NCBI GenBank assembly: GCA_023101725.1
Contig: JALJCO010012606.1
Location: 434,001-498,000 of the forward strand
Length of the DNA: 64,000 bases
Origin: Atherinomorus stipes
Lineage: Eukaryota > Chordata > Actinopteri > Atheriniformes > Atherinidae
Direction: 5' to 3'
A program made the translations under genes and the position numbers. The notes under the pieces are model-generated. The model did no database searches and was not told where the DNA came from. It saw only the letters and a program-made list of their open reading frames with translations. Below, piece by piece: positions 35,107-46,251 of the stretch (position 1 is the first letter of the stretch; every line of letters starts with the position of its first letter).

Positions 35107-35525
35107 GGGGCCGTCCACACGGCACCGAATTACAGCAAATCCGGGGTGTGTGTGTGTGACAACGCGCAATGGTCTTGTTCACAAAAACAATAAAGTTCAT
35201 TGAAAAAAACTTCACAACAGCATAGTCTAAAACAGCGACTGTTTTAGACTATGTAGAAAACTTTAGCGTTTGCCTCGTAAATCCTCAGCCATCTCTACCT
35301 TTCTTCTTTTCCTTTGTTGATATCCAGCGACACGCGGTGAGTCTTTATTTGCACAGGCGCTGTGTCTTGTTCTAGGATTGGAGTGTTACACTTGTCATCA
35401 TAACACCACCCACAGCCTTGTATGATGTACTAGAGCGGTTTCATGGGGATCGTGAAGCATTTCCCCGGATTCCTCCCATCGGTTTCACACCTAAACCGGC
35501 TTCAGCTCCGTGTGGACTAGGCCTT
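35107..35525. mobile_element. TIR MITE, possibly Harbinger-like
   Basis: The left end GGGGCCGTCCACACGG and the right end CCGTGTGGACTAGGCC are imperfect inverses. TTA flanks both sides (35104-35106 and 35526-35528). It is 419 bp long, CpG-rich and non-coding. Confidence 0.75.
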
Positions 35526-35681
35526 AGTATTTAATGACGCAGGCTCTGACTTCAAAAACAATGAAAACTGTTGCTTGTTACGTTTAAAGGAGCAGCACAA
35601 CCAGTTTAGAGAGTAGGTTCATTTGCTTTTAGGTTTATAAAGACTCAGAAAAGACTGTTGATGCCCTTATGTATCGTTAAA

Positions 35682-36324
35682 GGATAACTTTCTTTTTTTT
35701 TTCAACCTGGACCTTATTTCTAGGAGTATATACTACGTGCATTTACTCACCAGTAAAGGTTCTGCATTACTTTGAGTTCTTCGGAGGATATTGCGTTGCG
35801 TCACCCTTCAGTGTGCATCCAGTAATAATGGCGGAGACGGGGCAGTCACTATCAAAGGCATTATCTGCAGCAAAACTTCTTGATTTTCACCTATACTTTA
35901 AGTAGACTGAACAAACGAACAAATACTATTGTCCCGTAAGTTTAGATTTAGCTTTCTGTTTTTTATCAGGATGTTCTACACACTTTTCGGGGTCACGCGT
36001 TCTCAATGCACGCTTTCTTAGTACAGCTGAGAAGAGCCGCTCGCCACCCAGACAACAAAAACAGAATTTGCGAAACTCTGAACTCACAGGACAATAGTAC
36101 TCATTTGTTCGTTCATTCTTCTTAAAGCATTGATGAAATCAAGGAGTTTTACTGCAGATAATGTCTTATATAGTGGCTGCCCCATCTCCGCCATTTTACA
36201 GGATGCATTCCGGAGAGCGACTCAACGGAAAATCTCCTGAAGGACTCAGAGTGAAGCAGAAACTTTACCGGTAAGTAAATGCACGTATATACTCCTAGAA
36301 ATAAGGTCCAGGTTGGAAAAAAAG
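35682..36324. mobile_element. Foldback MITE, intact copy
   Basis: It starts GGATAACTTTC right after TTAAA and ends within GGTTGGAAAAAAAGACAATG. Arms pair over long stretches: ACCTGGACCTTATTTCTAGG at 35707 with the inverse near 36290-36310, CGTGCATTTACTCACC with the inverse near 36275, and GGCAGTCACTAT with ATAGTGGCTGCC. It serves as the uninterrupted reference for the element at 20031-23340. Confidence 0.87.
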
Positions 36325-36329
36325 ACAAT

Positions 36330-37735
36330 GCTTACATTAACAGCTTCGACACAGGGTTTGGCATTTAAGAAACAATTTTGCAGTATTTGCACTTACCATA
36401 TCAGTGACATAATCACTATTTTGCCTTGCATGAAGTCTTATATTAAAGACAAGCTGGTGACCACGGCAGAGCTTTCAGGCCACAAACTTTATTTTTTTTA
36501 AGATACTGACTCTTTGGTCCCTACATCCTACATTTTTATCTAGAATCTGTGCTAAACCTTTTCCCTTTTTAGCTTTTTCTGCTGAAATGTCACATTTAAG
36601 CTATAAATAGACGCACAAAAATGCTGTTTTCCATGTCTATTTAGGAATGTGCAGCAGGACTTGTGAGATTCACATTATCGTCTCCCACCAGAATGCTACC
36701 GGTTGCTGAGCAGCTGATCAGTGTGGTCTAATCGCCAGTCTTATACGCTCTCTTCAATCTTTGTAGATTCCATCTGGTCTTTGGCTTTGTTCTAAGCTAA
36801 TCTGTAAAAACCAATAACTCATTTCAAGGCCAAAGGAGCTCAAGAAGCTTATTTCTACTGATCCCCCTCCCGACCCCATCGCCTTCACAGCTCTGTCAGA
36901 TTGCTCTTTAGAATTTTTTTTTTCTCAAAGCTTGGATGTGAAAGCTTTCTTGGATGCACTAAAAGTGAAAAACTTCCCGTCATTTTATGCTTCTAAGTGC
37001 AGATGTTGACAGAAATAAAGGGGATGAAATCTACTGCAATGATTTGCAGCATCACTGCAAGTAAAGAATGATTTGTATTTAAGGGGCTTTCGTGTGGAAA
37101 AATGCACCAAACAGTGGTCGTACAGAGGCTGATGTAAACAAGCTACTGTACAAGGGTTCCTCCAGATAATTGTTTGAGAACAATCGATGTTAACTCGCAG
37201 TGAGGAACGAGGTGTGATTATTTAAATGCAGCACAGTCTCGGAAGATGTTGAGGCTGCAGATCAGACGCAGGATACAGTTATGTTACCCATAGCAACGTT
37301 AAAAAATCAATGACCCAGTCCTGCTGAGGCTTCAAATCTGCAGCCAGCAGCTTCACCAAAACAGTAGCCAAAAGGAAGAACAATCAACTGCCATAAGCTT
37401 TACATGCTAAAAATTAACAGTAGGTTCTGATTACAGCCACCTCTGGGATTCCGGGTATTTTGCAGGGGCAGCATGTGCCAATGAGCGGGACACAGAGCTT
37501 TGGATGGAGCTGTAGAGCAGATCCGATAGCTTAGCAGTCTGCTCACTGGCACACAGATAAACTAACAACTTACACGCTGCTACACAAAGCTTCAATTGAG
37601 ACATTTCCCAATCTTATGTTTTAATTTGTGATTATTAACTTGATTGAGGAAAGAGTACAATAATCTAATATACTGTATAGAGTATTTTAACTAAGTCAAG
37701 TATATAGTTTTTATGCAATTGTTGATTTTAATAGA
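36330..37735. other. No gene recognised
   Basis: Unique sequence. The portion 36650-36900 is somewhat GC-richer. No frame or element is supported. Confidence 0.4.
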
Positions 37736-37737
37736 GT

Positions 37738-37815
37738 TCAATTCAATTCAACTTTATTTGTATAGCGTCCATTCATGACAGTGTCACCTCAGGGCGCTTA
37801 AACAGACAGAAAAAA
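37738..37815 (-). mobile_element. LINE/SINE 3' tail fragment, reverse orientation
   Basis: TTCAATTCAATTCAACTTTA, then TTTGTATAGCGTCC and CTCAGGGCGCTTAAA, is the inverse of the common fish L2-type tail (GGCGCTATAC...GAATTGAATTGAA). Only the 3' end is present. Confidence 0.7.
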
Positions 37816-38500
37816 TTTAGGTCAGATTCATAATAGCCTTAAGGATTGTAACTATCAGAATACCCTTACCCACAATGCTTTCTTGCCATGAAATCAGCCA
37901 TTTCTGATCATTTTGTTTGTTATTTATTCATATACTTTTAAATTTATCATATACTTTTAAATCTTGTCATTGGAGACCTAAGAGAGTTTGAATGTGTACA
38001 GGGGAAGAGTGTCATCTAAAACCTCCACTTAAGCTTTTCCTCACAAGCATGTAAAGAAAAAAAACAACAGTGGATTTAATCAATACAAGCTGGTTGTAAA
38101 TTAAATGCCATAAAACTGTTCTCATTTTCTCACATATTACTAATAAAAACATAATCAGGAATATTAGATTTAATTTTAGTCAATCATTTGTCTAAATGTT
38201 ACACACTAAGTTACTAACACATTCTTGTTTGTTTTTCTGTGATTTTGATCTCAGCACATTTCCACAGCATTTAAGGATTAAAGAGTACAAAAGTGACCAT
38301 AACCCATGAAACACCTCACCAGCATTAAATCATCCTTGGACTGTATAAAGGATTTAACATTTGAACTCCCCATGTGTAGAAGTTTTTCTTATGTTGTGTT
38401 CTCAGAGCTGTAAAGTTTACATCAGTCAGATAATGCTGATGACATCACTATTGAATAGCCAATGGTATATTAAATCTTGACAAAAACTTCAAATAGATGG
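37816..38500. other. No gene recognised
   Basis: AT-rich unique sequence. Confidence 0.4.
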
Positions 38501-38504
38501 CAAA

Positions 38505-39312
38505 AAATAATGCTTTATTTTAAACAACTACTTGAAACCAGGCAGCAAACTCCAGCGGAGGAAAGTGAAGCTGATGTGGAAGTGCTGAAAGTTGCAGTTC
38601 ACCCCTCATCCACTAGGGGCTGGCTACAAAAGGGAGTCAATCCCCTAAAGGTGGAGACACACCGGCTGGTGTCGTCAAGGAGTCTTGTGAAGTCAGGGGT
38701 GTGAGTCAGTTTGGTGTGTTCTGTGTCGCCAGCTGTCTGCAGCCGTCACCAATACCGTCGGCATTCTTTTCAGCCAATTGAATATGTGTAATCGTCATCG
38801 GCTAGTCGTTACAGGACTGACCAATCAGATTGGAGAAGGGCTTATCCTTGCTAGCAAATCAGCAAAAGAGACAATTGGCAGTGAAGGTAAACAAACCAGA
38901 TAAAAAGCAGACACAATGCAAACTCTCACAAATAGTTTGGTACTATCCTTCTGTTCTTAGCTAGCAGTCCTTGGTCTCTGCTAACAATAAAAGCAGCGTG
39001 CTTTATGTGTTTCGGTCTTCAGAAATGGTCCGTCATTTTTTGTTTTTGTTTTGTGGGGCCACAATACAGAATTGGCGCTGCTTGCTGTGGTGGCAACATT
39101 ATATTTGCGCATGTGTAGTAGGCACACCCAAGTCAGTAGTTGGTTTGGTATATTCTTCGGCACTTTTCTCACCGTTTTGGTAATGCTGAAGCCATTTGAT
39201 CCACCCAACCCCATTTTCTGGCGACGACCATGACGGTCGGTAATCTGTCTGGTGTGTCTCCGCCTCGAGGCTCCCATGTTAGGAAAGGTCAACTTCACAG
39301 CAGAAATAAACA
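38505..39312. repeat. Dispersed repeat split by a TIR element
   Basis: The left half (about 38505-38648) ends ...AAAGGGAGTCAATCCCCTAA and the right half (39266-39312) begins GAGGCTCCCATGTTAGG and ends in AGAAATAAACATG. These are two parts of a sequence that I know as a frequent fish repeat, where GGGAGTCAATCCCC is followed directly by the CTCCCATG part. The intervening 617 bp is the element at 38649-39265. Confidence 0.55.
38649..39265. mobile_element. TIR element of 617 bp, family uncertain
   Basis: The left end is AGGTGGAGACACACCGG and the right end is TGGTGTGTCTCCGCCT, inverses with one or two mismatches. The target duplication is not clear. It contains GTCGTC and GACGAC motifs in inverse orientation near both ends. 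The open frames at 38971-39325 are not recognised. Confidence 0.65.
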
Positions 39313-39319
39313 TGCTTAA

Positions 39320-40014
39320 AGGCATATGCCACCTCTGGGTGAAAGTGAGCCTCCCCCCGCAGTCCCCTTAGTCGGGCAAGTGGGCAGAAGCGTTTTCTAG
39401 CCGACCCAGTCATTCTCTGAATCTTGCAGCACTGACTTTAGCTTAGCTTAGCGTAGTTGCTGTAATCTGTGTTGCTGGGGTAGTTTCAAATAGGATCCCT
39501 TGTCAAAAGTGAACTAATTAACTCAAATTTTTGTCCAATTATGTTTCGTGGTCTGCACATTCTGATCAAGTACAAACAAGAAGCCGATTTCACATCAAAG
39601 GACTGACTAGGCGGCATTCAATTGGGGAACTATATGATGCGGAAGTACAGGTGAATCATAGACGAAGCACTGCAGATAGTAGCAAAGGCAGCACGCGTGC
39701 GCAGCATCCCAAACTTTGCCACAGGATGCTGCGCATGCGTACTGCCTTTGCTACTATCTGCAGTGCTTCACCTGTGATTCACCTATGATTCCCCTGTACT
39801 TCCGTGGCATATAGTTCCCCTATTGAATGCCCCTACTCAATCCTTTGATGTAAAATTGGCTTCTCATTTGTACTTAATCAGAATGTGCAGATCAAGAAAC
39901 GTAATTGGAAAAAAAATTGAGTTAATTAGTTCACTTTCGCCAAGTGATGCTATTTGAAACCATCCGATTACAGCAGCTACGCTAAGCTAAGCTAAAGTCA
40001 GTGCTGCGAGATTC
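39320..40014. mobile_element. TTAA foldback MITE, copy 2, with a second foldback in its centre
   Basis: It starts AGGCATATGCCACC after TTAA (39316-39319) and matches copy 1 (3080-3627): GGGCAAGTGGGCAGAAGCG, CTTTAGCTTAGCTTAGCG, CACATTCTGATCAAGTACAA. The right arm is present up to AGTCAGTGCTGCGAGATTC at about 40014; the terminal part is lost. The centre carries the palindrome 39610-39833. Confidence 0.83.
39610..39833. mobile_element. Central foldback element
   Basis: Two arms of about 97 bp with few mismatches surround a loop of about 13 nt (39711-39723). The outer ends are GGCGGCATTCAATTGGGGAA and the inverse TCCCCTATTGAATGCCCC. CACTGCAGATAGTAGCAAAG pairs with CTTTGCTACTATCTGCAGTG. It is missing from copy 1 of the host element, so it was probably inserted there, with a short CTA or TA duplication. 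Confidence 0.8.
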
Positions 40015-40019
40015 AACAA

Positions 40020-43000
40020 CACTGCCAAGATGGTGACAGTGGGAGCCGCCCACCTCGTTTCAATTCAGGTATTCAGAAACCTATGTATGGGTAGCACCAC
40101 AGAAGGTTCGTCCATCTTTCATTATGCAGTCTATGGTTGCAAGCTACACTGTACTGCCACTGTTTTTTCTTTTTTTTGTTTTTTTTTTTTTGTGTTTTTT
40201 TTTGTTTTGTTTTAAAACTCTGTTCATGTTGATGAAAAATTATGCTCAGGTGACCTCATGAGAATCTGGCTATTCCATGATACTGGGGTGAAGCAAGGAC
40301 CAGTTAACTGGGTTGTAGGAGATGAAACCATCCATCTTCAAAATAAACTATTTGGGCATGAAAACGGTTATATAACTGATATGTAACTGTGAAAATTTAT
40401 TGTGGATTTTAAATGTCTTCTGCTGGACCATTATACAAAAACAGAGACAGACAGAATGTTGAGTTCAGAGGTTTGAATGCTGAACAATTTGAGTTCCAAC
40501 AATCATATTTTATCTGAAAAGAAAACGTACTGTATTTATTCTTTTTGAGAAAAAAAAAGTTTAAATACAGGGAATTGCACAATCTCAGCACAAGCATTCA
40601 CACACTGTTTATCTGCCAGTTTGCCACTGCACAGTCACTAACAATGGTAAACACATAGAAAGACACACTTAGCGAGCTGCTTTTTCAGTGTTGCTCAGTG
40701 GAGCGTCGCAGCACTGCTGGCTTTTACTGCAGTACATAAAGGAACTGACCACCTCTACAACAGCTACACACACACAAACACACAGCCCCACCAGTTGTCT
40801 CCCAGCTGTGCTGCAGGCACATGCTGCATGTACGGAGGATGTTTTCAGTCTGAGCTGCTGGTTTGTTGTGTTCTCTGTTGTGTGTGACCATGCGTGTGTG
40901 TCTGTGCTTCGGTGTCTTTTGTCAGAATGAATTTGCGTTTCTGCCAGTTACACACCTGCAGCAGCCACCTTCAGCTTCACCACACCTGGCACGCAGTCTC
41001 GCGGCTGCTGATTGGTCGACATCAGTGCTGTGCTGCAGTGTGGAACTCGAGTGTTAACAAACCTGACACCTTTCCACTCAGCTGTCCACTTTATAAGTTT
41101 GCAGTAGCAAAGTGAAAAGCATGTTAAGTTAGTGAAGGTTTGTGGAAGTCATGAGTTATGTCATACAAAAGTTTTGTTTTTTTTCTGTTTGTGTGCAAAG
41201 CTTTACTCAAAAGCTTAGTTTCGAACCAGTCATTGAAAGTCCCATTTCAAAATGTTGATTCTCCTTTAGATGTGTTTTTGGCTTTTCTCAGCATCTGGCT
41301 GTTGAGTTGCTAAATACTGCAGTGTTTACCTGCTTCTCTGTTTGCCATTGTGCTGTTGGGCAGGTTATCTACAATATCGCTATGATTTATGGTTGTAAAG
41401 TAAGTGTGTGCGGCTCCAAAACCAAAAGGTTGAAACTTCAAAGAGGCTGAAAATCTGAAAAGGCTTTCCACAGATCTCCAGAGGTGGCTGTGACTGACTG
41501 CAGGTTTGTCTGAAGCATTTGTGTAGGTGATGATTTTTGTTATTTATATATTTGGATGTGTTTTGCCTTTTTGAAGCTATCGATCCCTGAGGAAACAGAC
41601 AGGATGGATGAGGTTCAGAGCGTCAGTGGGTCAGAAATAGAAAGGGAGAGGAAATAATTGGGATGCCATGCAGACAGAAAAATAATAAAAAGCTCCAAAA
41701 AGTTTGGAAGAAAATTATTATTTCATATCTGCAGGTCTTAAAAGTCTAAAAAAAAAAAAAAAAAGATTGTAGTTTCTTCAAAGTTCTTAAAAGTTTTAAA
41801 TGGTTAAGAAAGTTTATTATGACATTTAAACAGCTACTACTACTGTAAGTCTGTATATTTTTAAATGACTGACATCAATAGTATGCTATATTTCTTTTAA
41901 TCAATGAATATTTTTATTTTATGAACTAACTTTTCTATGAAAAATTGTTTTAACATGTACATGCATCTGGTAAGTAAAATTAAAAGGTGGTGGCTTGGTT
42001 AGCATTAAATTACATTGTGATATCCAAAAAGGTCTAGTTTCATATTTAGTTTGGTTTACCATAAATATGATAATAATAATAAACATCAAATCCCAATCTA
42101 TCGGTGAAAACGGCATAAAACTCCAGTTTCGTTGCTAGATTGCTGTCTAATACCAGAATTTGAAGGATTATGCTGCAATTTGTTGCACCACAATAAAGAC
42201 ATGTATTTATTTTTTTCTCCTATTTAAGCAGCCATTTTGATAAATATCAACTGCCGAGCACATTAAATGTTTGTCATTACATCTACCAGCTGATCCCAGG
42301 AAGCGTATTTTATGCTCATCCACACATACTGAAAGCAGCAGGAGGCTGGCAAATGCTGCTCCTTATTGGCAGACATGATTTTTAGATCTCTCTTTGTAAT
42401 TTGTCACTTGCAGTGCGGGGATAGTCCCTCGGCGGCTCAGCAGGAGCAAACAGGTGGGCGGTTTCAGAAACCACAATCTTTGTTTCTGCTGAACATGAAA
42501 GGGAATATCAAGGAAAACATGGGAATGTTGGAGGACTCAGTTTTATCCATTATTACTTTGGAATTTTTTTTTTTTCCATTTTAAAAAAAAAATTGCTTTG
42601 TAGCACGTTAGAGTCAAGAAAATCTAGGGTTTGCTGATGTATGCATGTTTTTTTTAAATCATTAAAAGTCGTCATAGGCTAAATTCAAACCAAGGTGCAT
42701 ATCCTTCTAGATAGTAAACCTTAAAGTAATTCTCCATTGAAGTTCAGTTCCTTTTAACTGAAGGGTTTAAATCATCTAAAAATGGTAACAAAAATGATCA
42801 AGAGAATGTATAAAGGCAAAAAACTATTTAGTCAAATATTTCTAATGTATTGAATTGCTGATAAAGTACTCAGCATGCTAACTTGGACATGTCTTAAAAA
42901 AAAAACACTGCATATTCAAAGCAACCCTCACCGATCTCGCATTTCAGAAAGCACAGCAAAATTATTTGAATATAAAAAGTCCAGCCTCACTCCAAAGGAG

Positions 43001-43630
43001 AGGGACCCAACTGCAGTCATGATACATCACCATATCCTGTCATCCTGCCAGAAGCCCCAATCGGAAGTTTCTTTTTCTTGTAACTTACTAAAATCTAACC
43101 TTGACCTTTCTCCTAACCCTAACCATCCGACTACACCATACGCATCTGTTTGCAAGCCCCAGATAGATACTCTTGGCGGTGTTTAACGAACTTCTGCTTG
43201 AGACTTCCTGTATAGATTGGATGTATGGCGGCACCCTTGTCGGTCATTGTAAATGCAGTAAGGTACTCTTGCTCCAAAGATCCAACCCCCATTCCCTCCA
43301 CCTCCTAATGCAGGAGCAAAGGTCTGACAGGCAGGTCTCTCGGCCAATCCTAGGTGTGGGTCCCACTGCAAGGATTGGTTGGAGTTTTCATTTAAAATTT
43401 AGAGATTGGAATATATTTTTTTTTTTTTGATTAATGGTGGGTCTGTCTTGTATTTCAGAGTCCCTTTACCTCATTAATAGCATTTTACCTTATTAAAAAA
43501 GTCAACAATGCAACATTGGTAAGGGTGGCTTTACATGGCAGTTGTTGAAATAAGAAGCCCTGGATGTGTAAAGACTTGGATGATAGAAACCTTGTAAAAG
43601 AGGTGTTCCATCAGAGTGGCAGTGGTGTAA
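40020..43630. other. No gene recognised
   Basis: Mainly unique sequence with T-rich runs (40160-40212), A-rich runs (41747-41764) and a CA-rich stretch at 40766-40785. Frames at 40688-41115 overlap in several phases and match nothing known. CCTAACCCTAACC at 43112 is an isolated two-unit telomere-like motif. Confidence 0.4.
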
Positions 43631-43634
43631 CTGT

Positions 43635-43835
43635 GTATGAATGTTCCGGTGGTGGTAGAAGAGGCCGTTAGCATTGGCTCCTACATTTTTATCAGTGTGT
43701 CGCAGGGCAGTTGTGGCTACAAATGTTTGTAGCTTATCATCACTGAGTGTAAGTACGGAGAGAATGATAATGGTAAAAAATGTGAGCATTTTGAATATTT
43801 AGGAAATAGTGCAACACAAATTTAATTCATTATTA
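43635..43835 (+). mobile_element. Diverged SINE fragment
   Basis: GTGTATGAATGTTCCGGTGG, then GGCAGTTGTGGCTACAAA, GTAGCTTATCATCACTGAGT, GAGAATGATAATGG and GTGCAACACAAATTTAATTC match, in order, the body and tail of the SINE at 60962-61285. The tRNA-related head is not recognisable here. Confidence 0.72.
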
Positions 43836-44388
43836 AGTGCAACAACTATACCAAATTTTTTAGCTCGACATACTTAAGTGTGCAGTATTTATTCATATTA
43901 CAATAAAACCTGGAATATTTGTCTGATAGCATCGGGTAAGCTGGCTCATCATATTCTAAAATTAACTTGAAAACATATTTTTATCAGTTTTTATATTGGA
44001 ATACAGAAACAGTATTTTTATTTAATTTAGTTTTCATGTTTGTCATTTATGTTATCTGTTTAAATGTGTTGTTTTTAATCTTTAATTAAAACAATTCTGA
44101 GGCCAAAGAATGCAATGCGAACATATCCACTGGCGAGTTTGAAATGAATAAATTAGTGCCACTAGAGGGTGGTAGTACAGGCTATGATGCTAGTGGTTAT
44201 TTCTCAGAAGTAATTGTCATGACCAGAAGCGAGAGCCCTACCTCAAAAGGAGAAGAAGAAAAAAAAAGATAATTTCACGCTACGTGGACATGCACTGTCG
44301 AAAATTTGGAAATTTTTTAACTTGAGAATTGTCATCTCTCTATTTTTTGTGTATCAAAAAGGGAATACAAAGGTACAATGTTACAATG
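43836..44388. other. No gene recognised; possible CTCF-type motif
   Basis: CCACTAGAGGGTGG at 44159-44172 differs at one position from the CTCF core consensus. There is no gene nearby to give it meaning. Confidence 0.25.
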
Positions 44389-44392
44389 TTAA

Positions 44393-44875
44393 AGGTAGAG
44401 CATGTAGGAATTACTGATATCCAGTGGTAAAGATAGGTACTTCATATTCCAAGCACTGTTGTGAGTGTATGGTGGCTGTTATTGGCCAAAATTCTCCCAG
44501 ACAAAGATCTTTTCAGGTGATAGCGGATCTCAGGTGTAGCTACAGTGCTCTGTACTATTAATGTGTTTTAAGGCATTACTTATCCCAAACAGTGCTCGAA
44601 CTCCCATTAAACAAAGCTGGGACAGCAATTTTAAAGTTCAGAGGGTACTTCACACACATTGTTTTGTCCATTCAGGGACACCATAGTAAAAATGGTGGAA
44701 CAAATATGGCAGCCTCCATATGTGCACCGCCCTCCAAGTAGGTATAAATGACTCATTCTAAAGAAAATAAACATAACAGCTGTTCTAGTGGACTGATTAC
44801 ACATCAATAGAAACACAGTTTTTAATTATATACATTTTTCTGCTGTTGACCTTTGATTTTTTACATACTGTACCT
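44393..44875. mobile_element. TTAA-flanked MITE (AGGTGCAGTGTGTAA family), copy 2, inverted
   Basis: It starts AGGTAGAGCATGTAGGAAT and ends TTTACATACTGTACCT. TTAA flanks both ends (44389-44392 and 44876-44879). The length of 483 bp equals that of copy 1 at 33960 within one base, in the opposite orientation. Confidence 0.87.
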
Positions 44876-44879
44876 TTAA

Positions 44880-46243
44880 GTGATATAATTTCATTCTTCA
44901 CCATATCAGATATGGTTCAGAAATTTTCCATTACCTCTAATGCACAGCGTCAAAAGAGTAAAAAACAACAGAAATGTGCTTATTCTCCTATACTTAAATG
45001 GCAATTTTCCAGATTTTTGCCGTTTCTTTTCATCTTTATTTAATTGTATTTACTATATGCAAACAACAAACACTAAATACAAAAGATTTCATGGGTCCAA
45101 CTTTCAGCTGAAAAACATCCATTTATGTATGATGCTCTTTGCCAACAGCCACTAAACAGCAGTGGGGTTTGTTGTCTGCCTTAGAAAAGACGATCACTCC
45201 TGCAGCGCTTATGCATTTCCACCTCCAATCAACATCAGGCAACAACAAGGGCAGAACATCACGCAGGCTGATTACCTCTGTGCTGTTTGATAGAATCCTT
45301 TGCATTAAATGTAAACATGCATGATGAAGGTCACCTTAGTCTCTGGTATCTTAAGAAAAACAACAGGAACCCTTGCAAAGGCAGACTGATTGTTTTGGTA
45401 CAGGATTTGAATGATAAATAAAAGCTTAACTGTTCACGACTTTTAGCCAGTTGTTGTAAATACATCTGATCTGTTAGTTCAGTCACTGAAGAACAGTGGT
45501 AATCATACCCTGGCAAATAACGACCAGACCAGGACTTTCTGGGGAAAAAAAGGAAAGCAATAAGTGGCTTACCCTTCACAGTCCACAACAGGTATCAAAT
45601 GACATTTCATGACAGGTGCTCACATCCTGTTCAGTTGAAACACTTAAAGCAGTGATGGAAGCTTCCTTCCAATCATCTTTAAACCAGAAAACTCAAATTG
45701 TTTCCAGAGCCTTTTGTCTTTTTTTACTTTGTTCTATTGACACATTAAAGCTGCCACATCTGTACTTTGAGCACAGCTGTTTTTGTCTTGTTGTTTTTCC
45801 ACCACATTCCCATCATGCTTCACTAAGCTGGCGGCCAGAAAAATCACTTTACAGTGGCAGAGAGGCTTTTTGGTCGAGAGGCTGCAGGTGCTCTGATTAC
45901 ACTTAATTTAATGCTGCATTTTGAAATCAACTCTAAAATTTTTGTTTATTTAACTGCTATTATGAAACAATTCCAGGGTTAGAAATGGTTTCAGATGCAG
46001 CTTTAGCTAGCTGTGTATTAAACGCATAAAACTCAGAAATCACTGTTTTAGCAAAACTACTTCAGACAGTTTTAAAATGTTGATATTTGATGAGCAATGA
46101 AGTCGCTTTAGTAAGTAGAGTAAGTAGTAAGTAAATTTGGCTTTAGTAAAATAAAAAAGCAAACTCATTCCCTAATGAAGTTTTTGTTATTTGAGATACT
46201 ACAATTAGCTAATGATTTGAGTTTTTTTTTAATTTAAATCAAG
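44880..46243. other. No gene recognised
   Basis: AT-rich sequence. Overlapping frames on both strands at 45100-45600 match no family. Confidence 0.4.
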
Positions 46244-46251
46244 TCAATAAG

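Noticed and set aside
34688..35215. 175-codon minus-strand frame
   Set aside because: It starts inside the MITE at 35107, contains no known motif and has no splice or promoter support.
43112..43124. Telomere-like CCTAACCCTAACC
   Set aside because: Only two units in unique sequence; too short to call an interstitial telomeric repeat.
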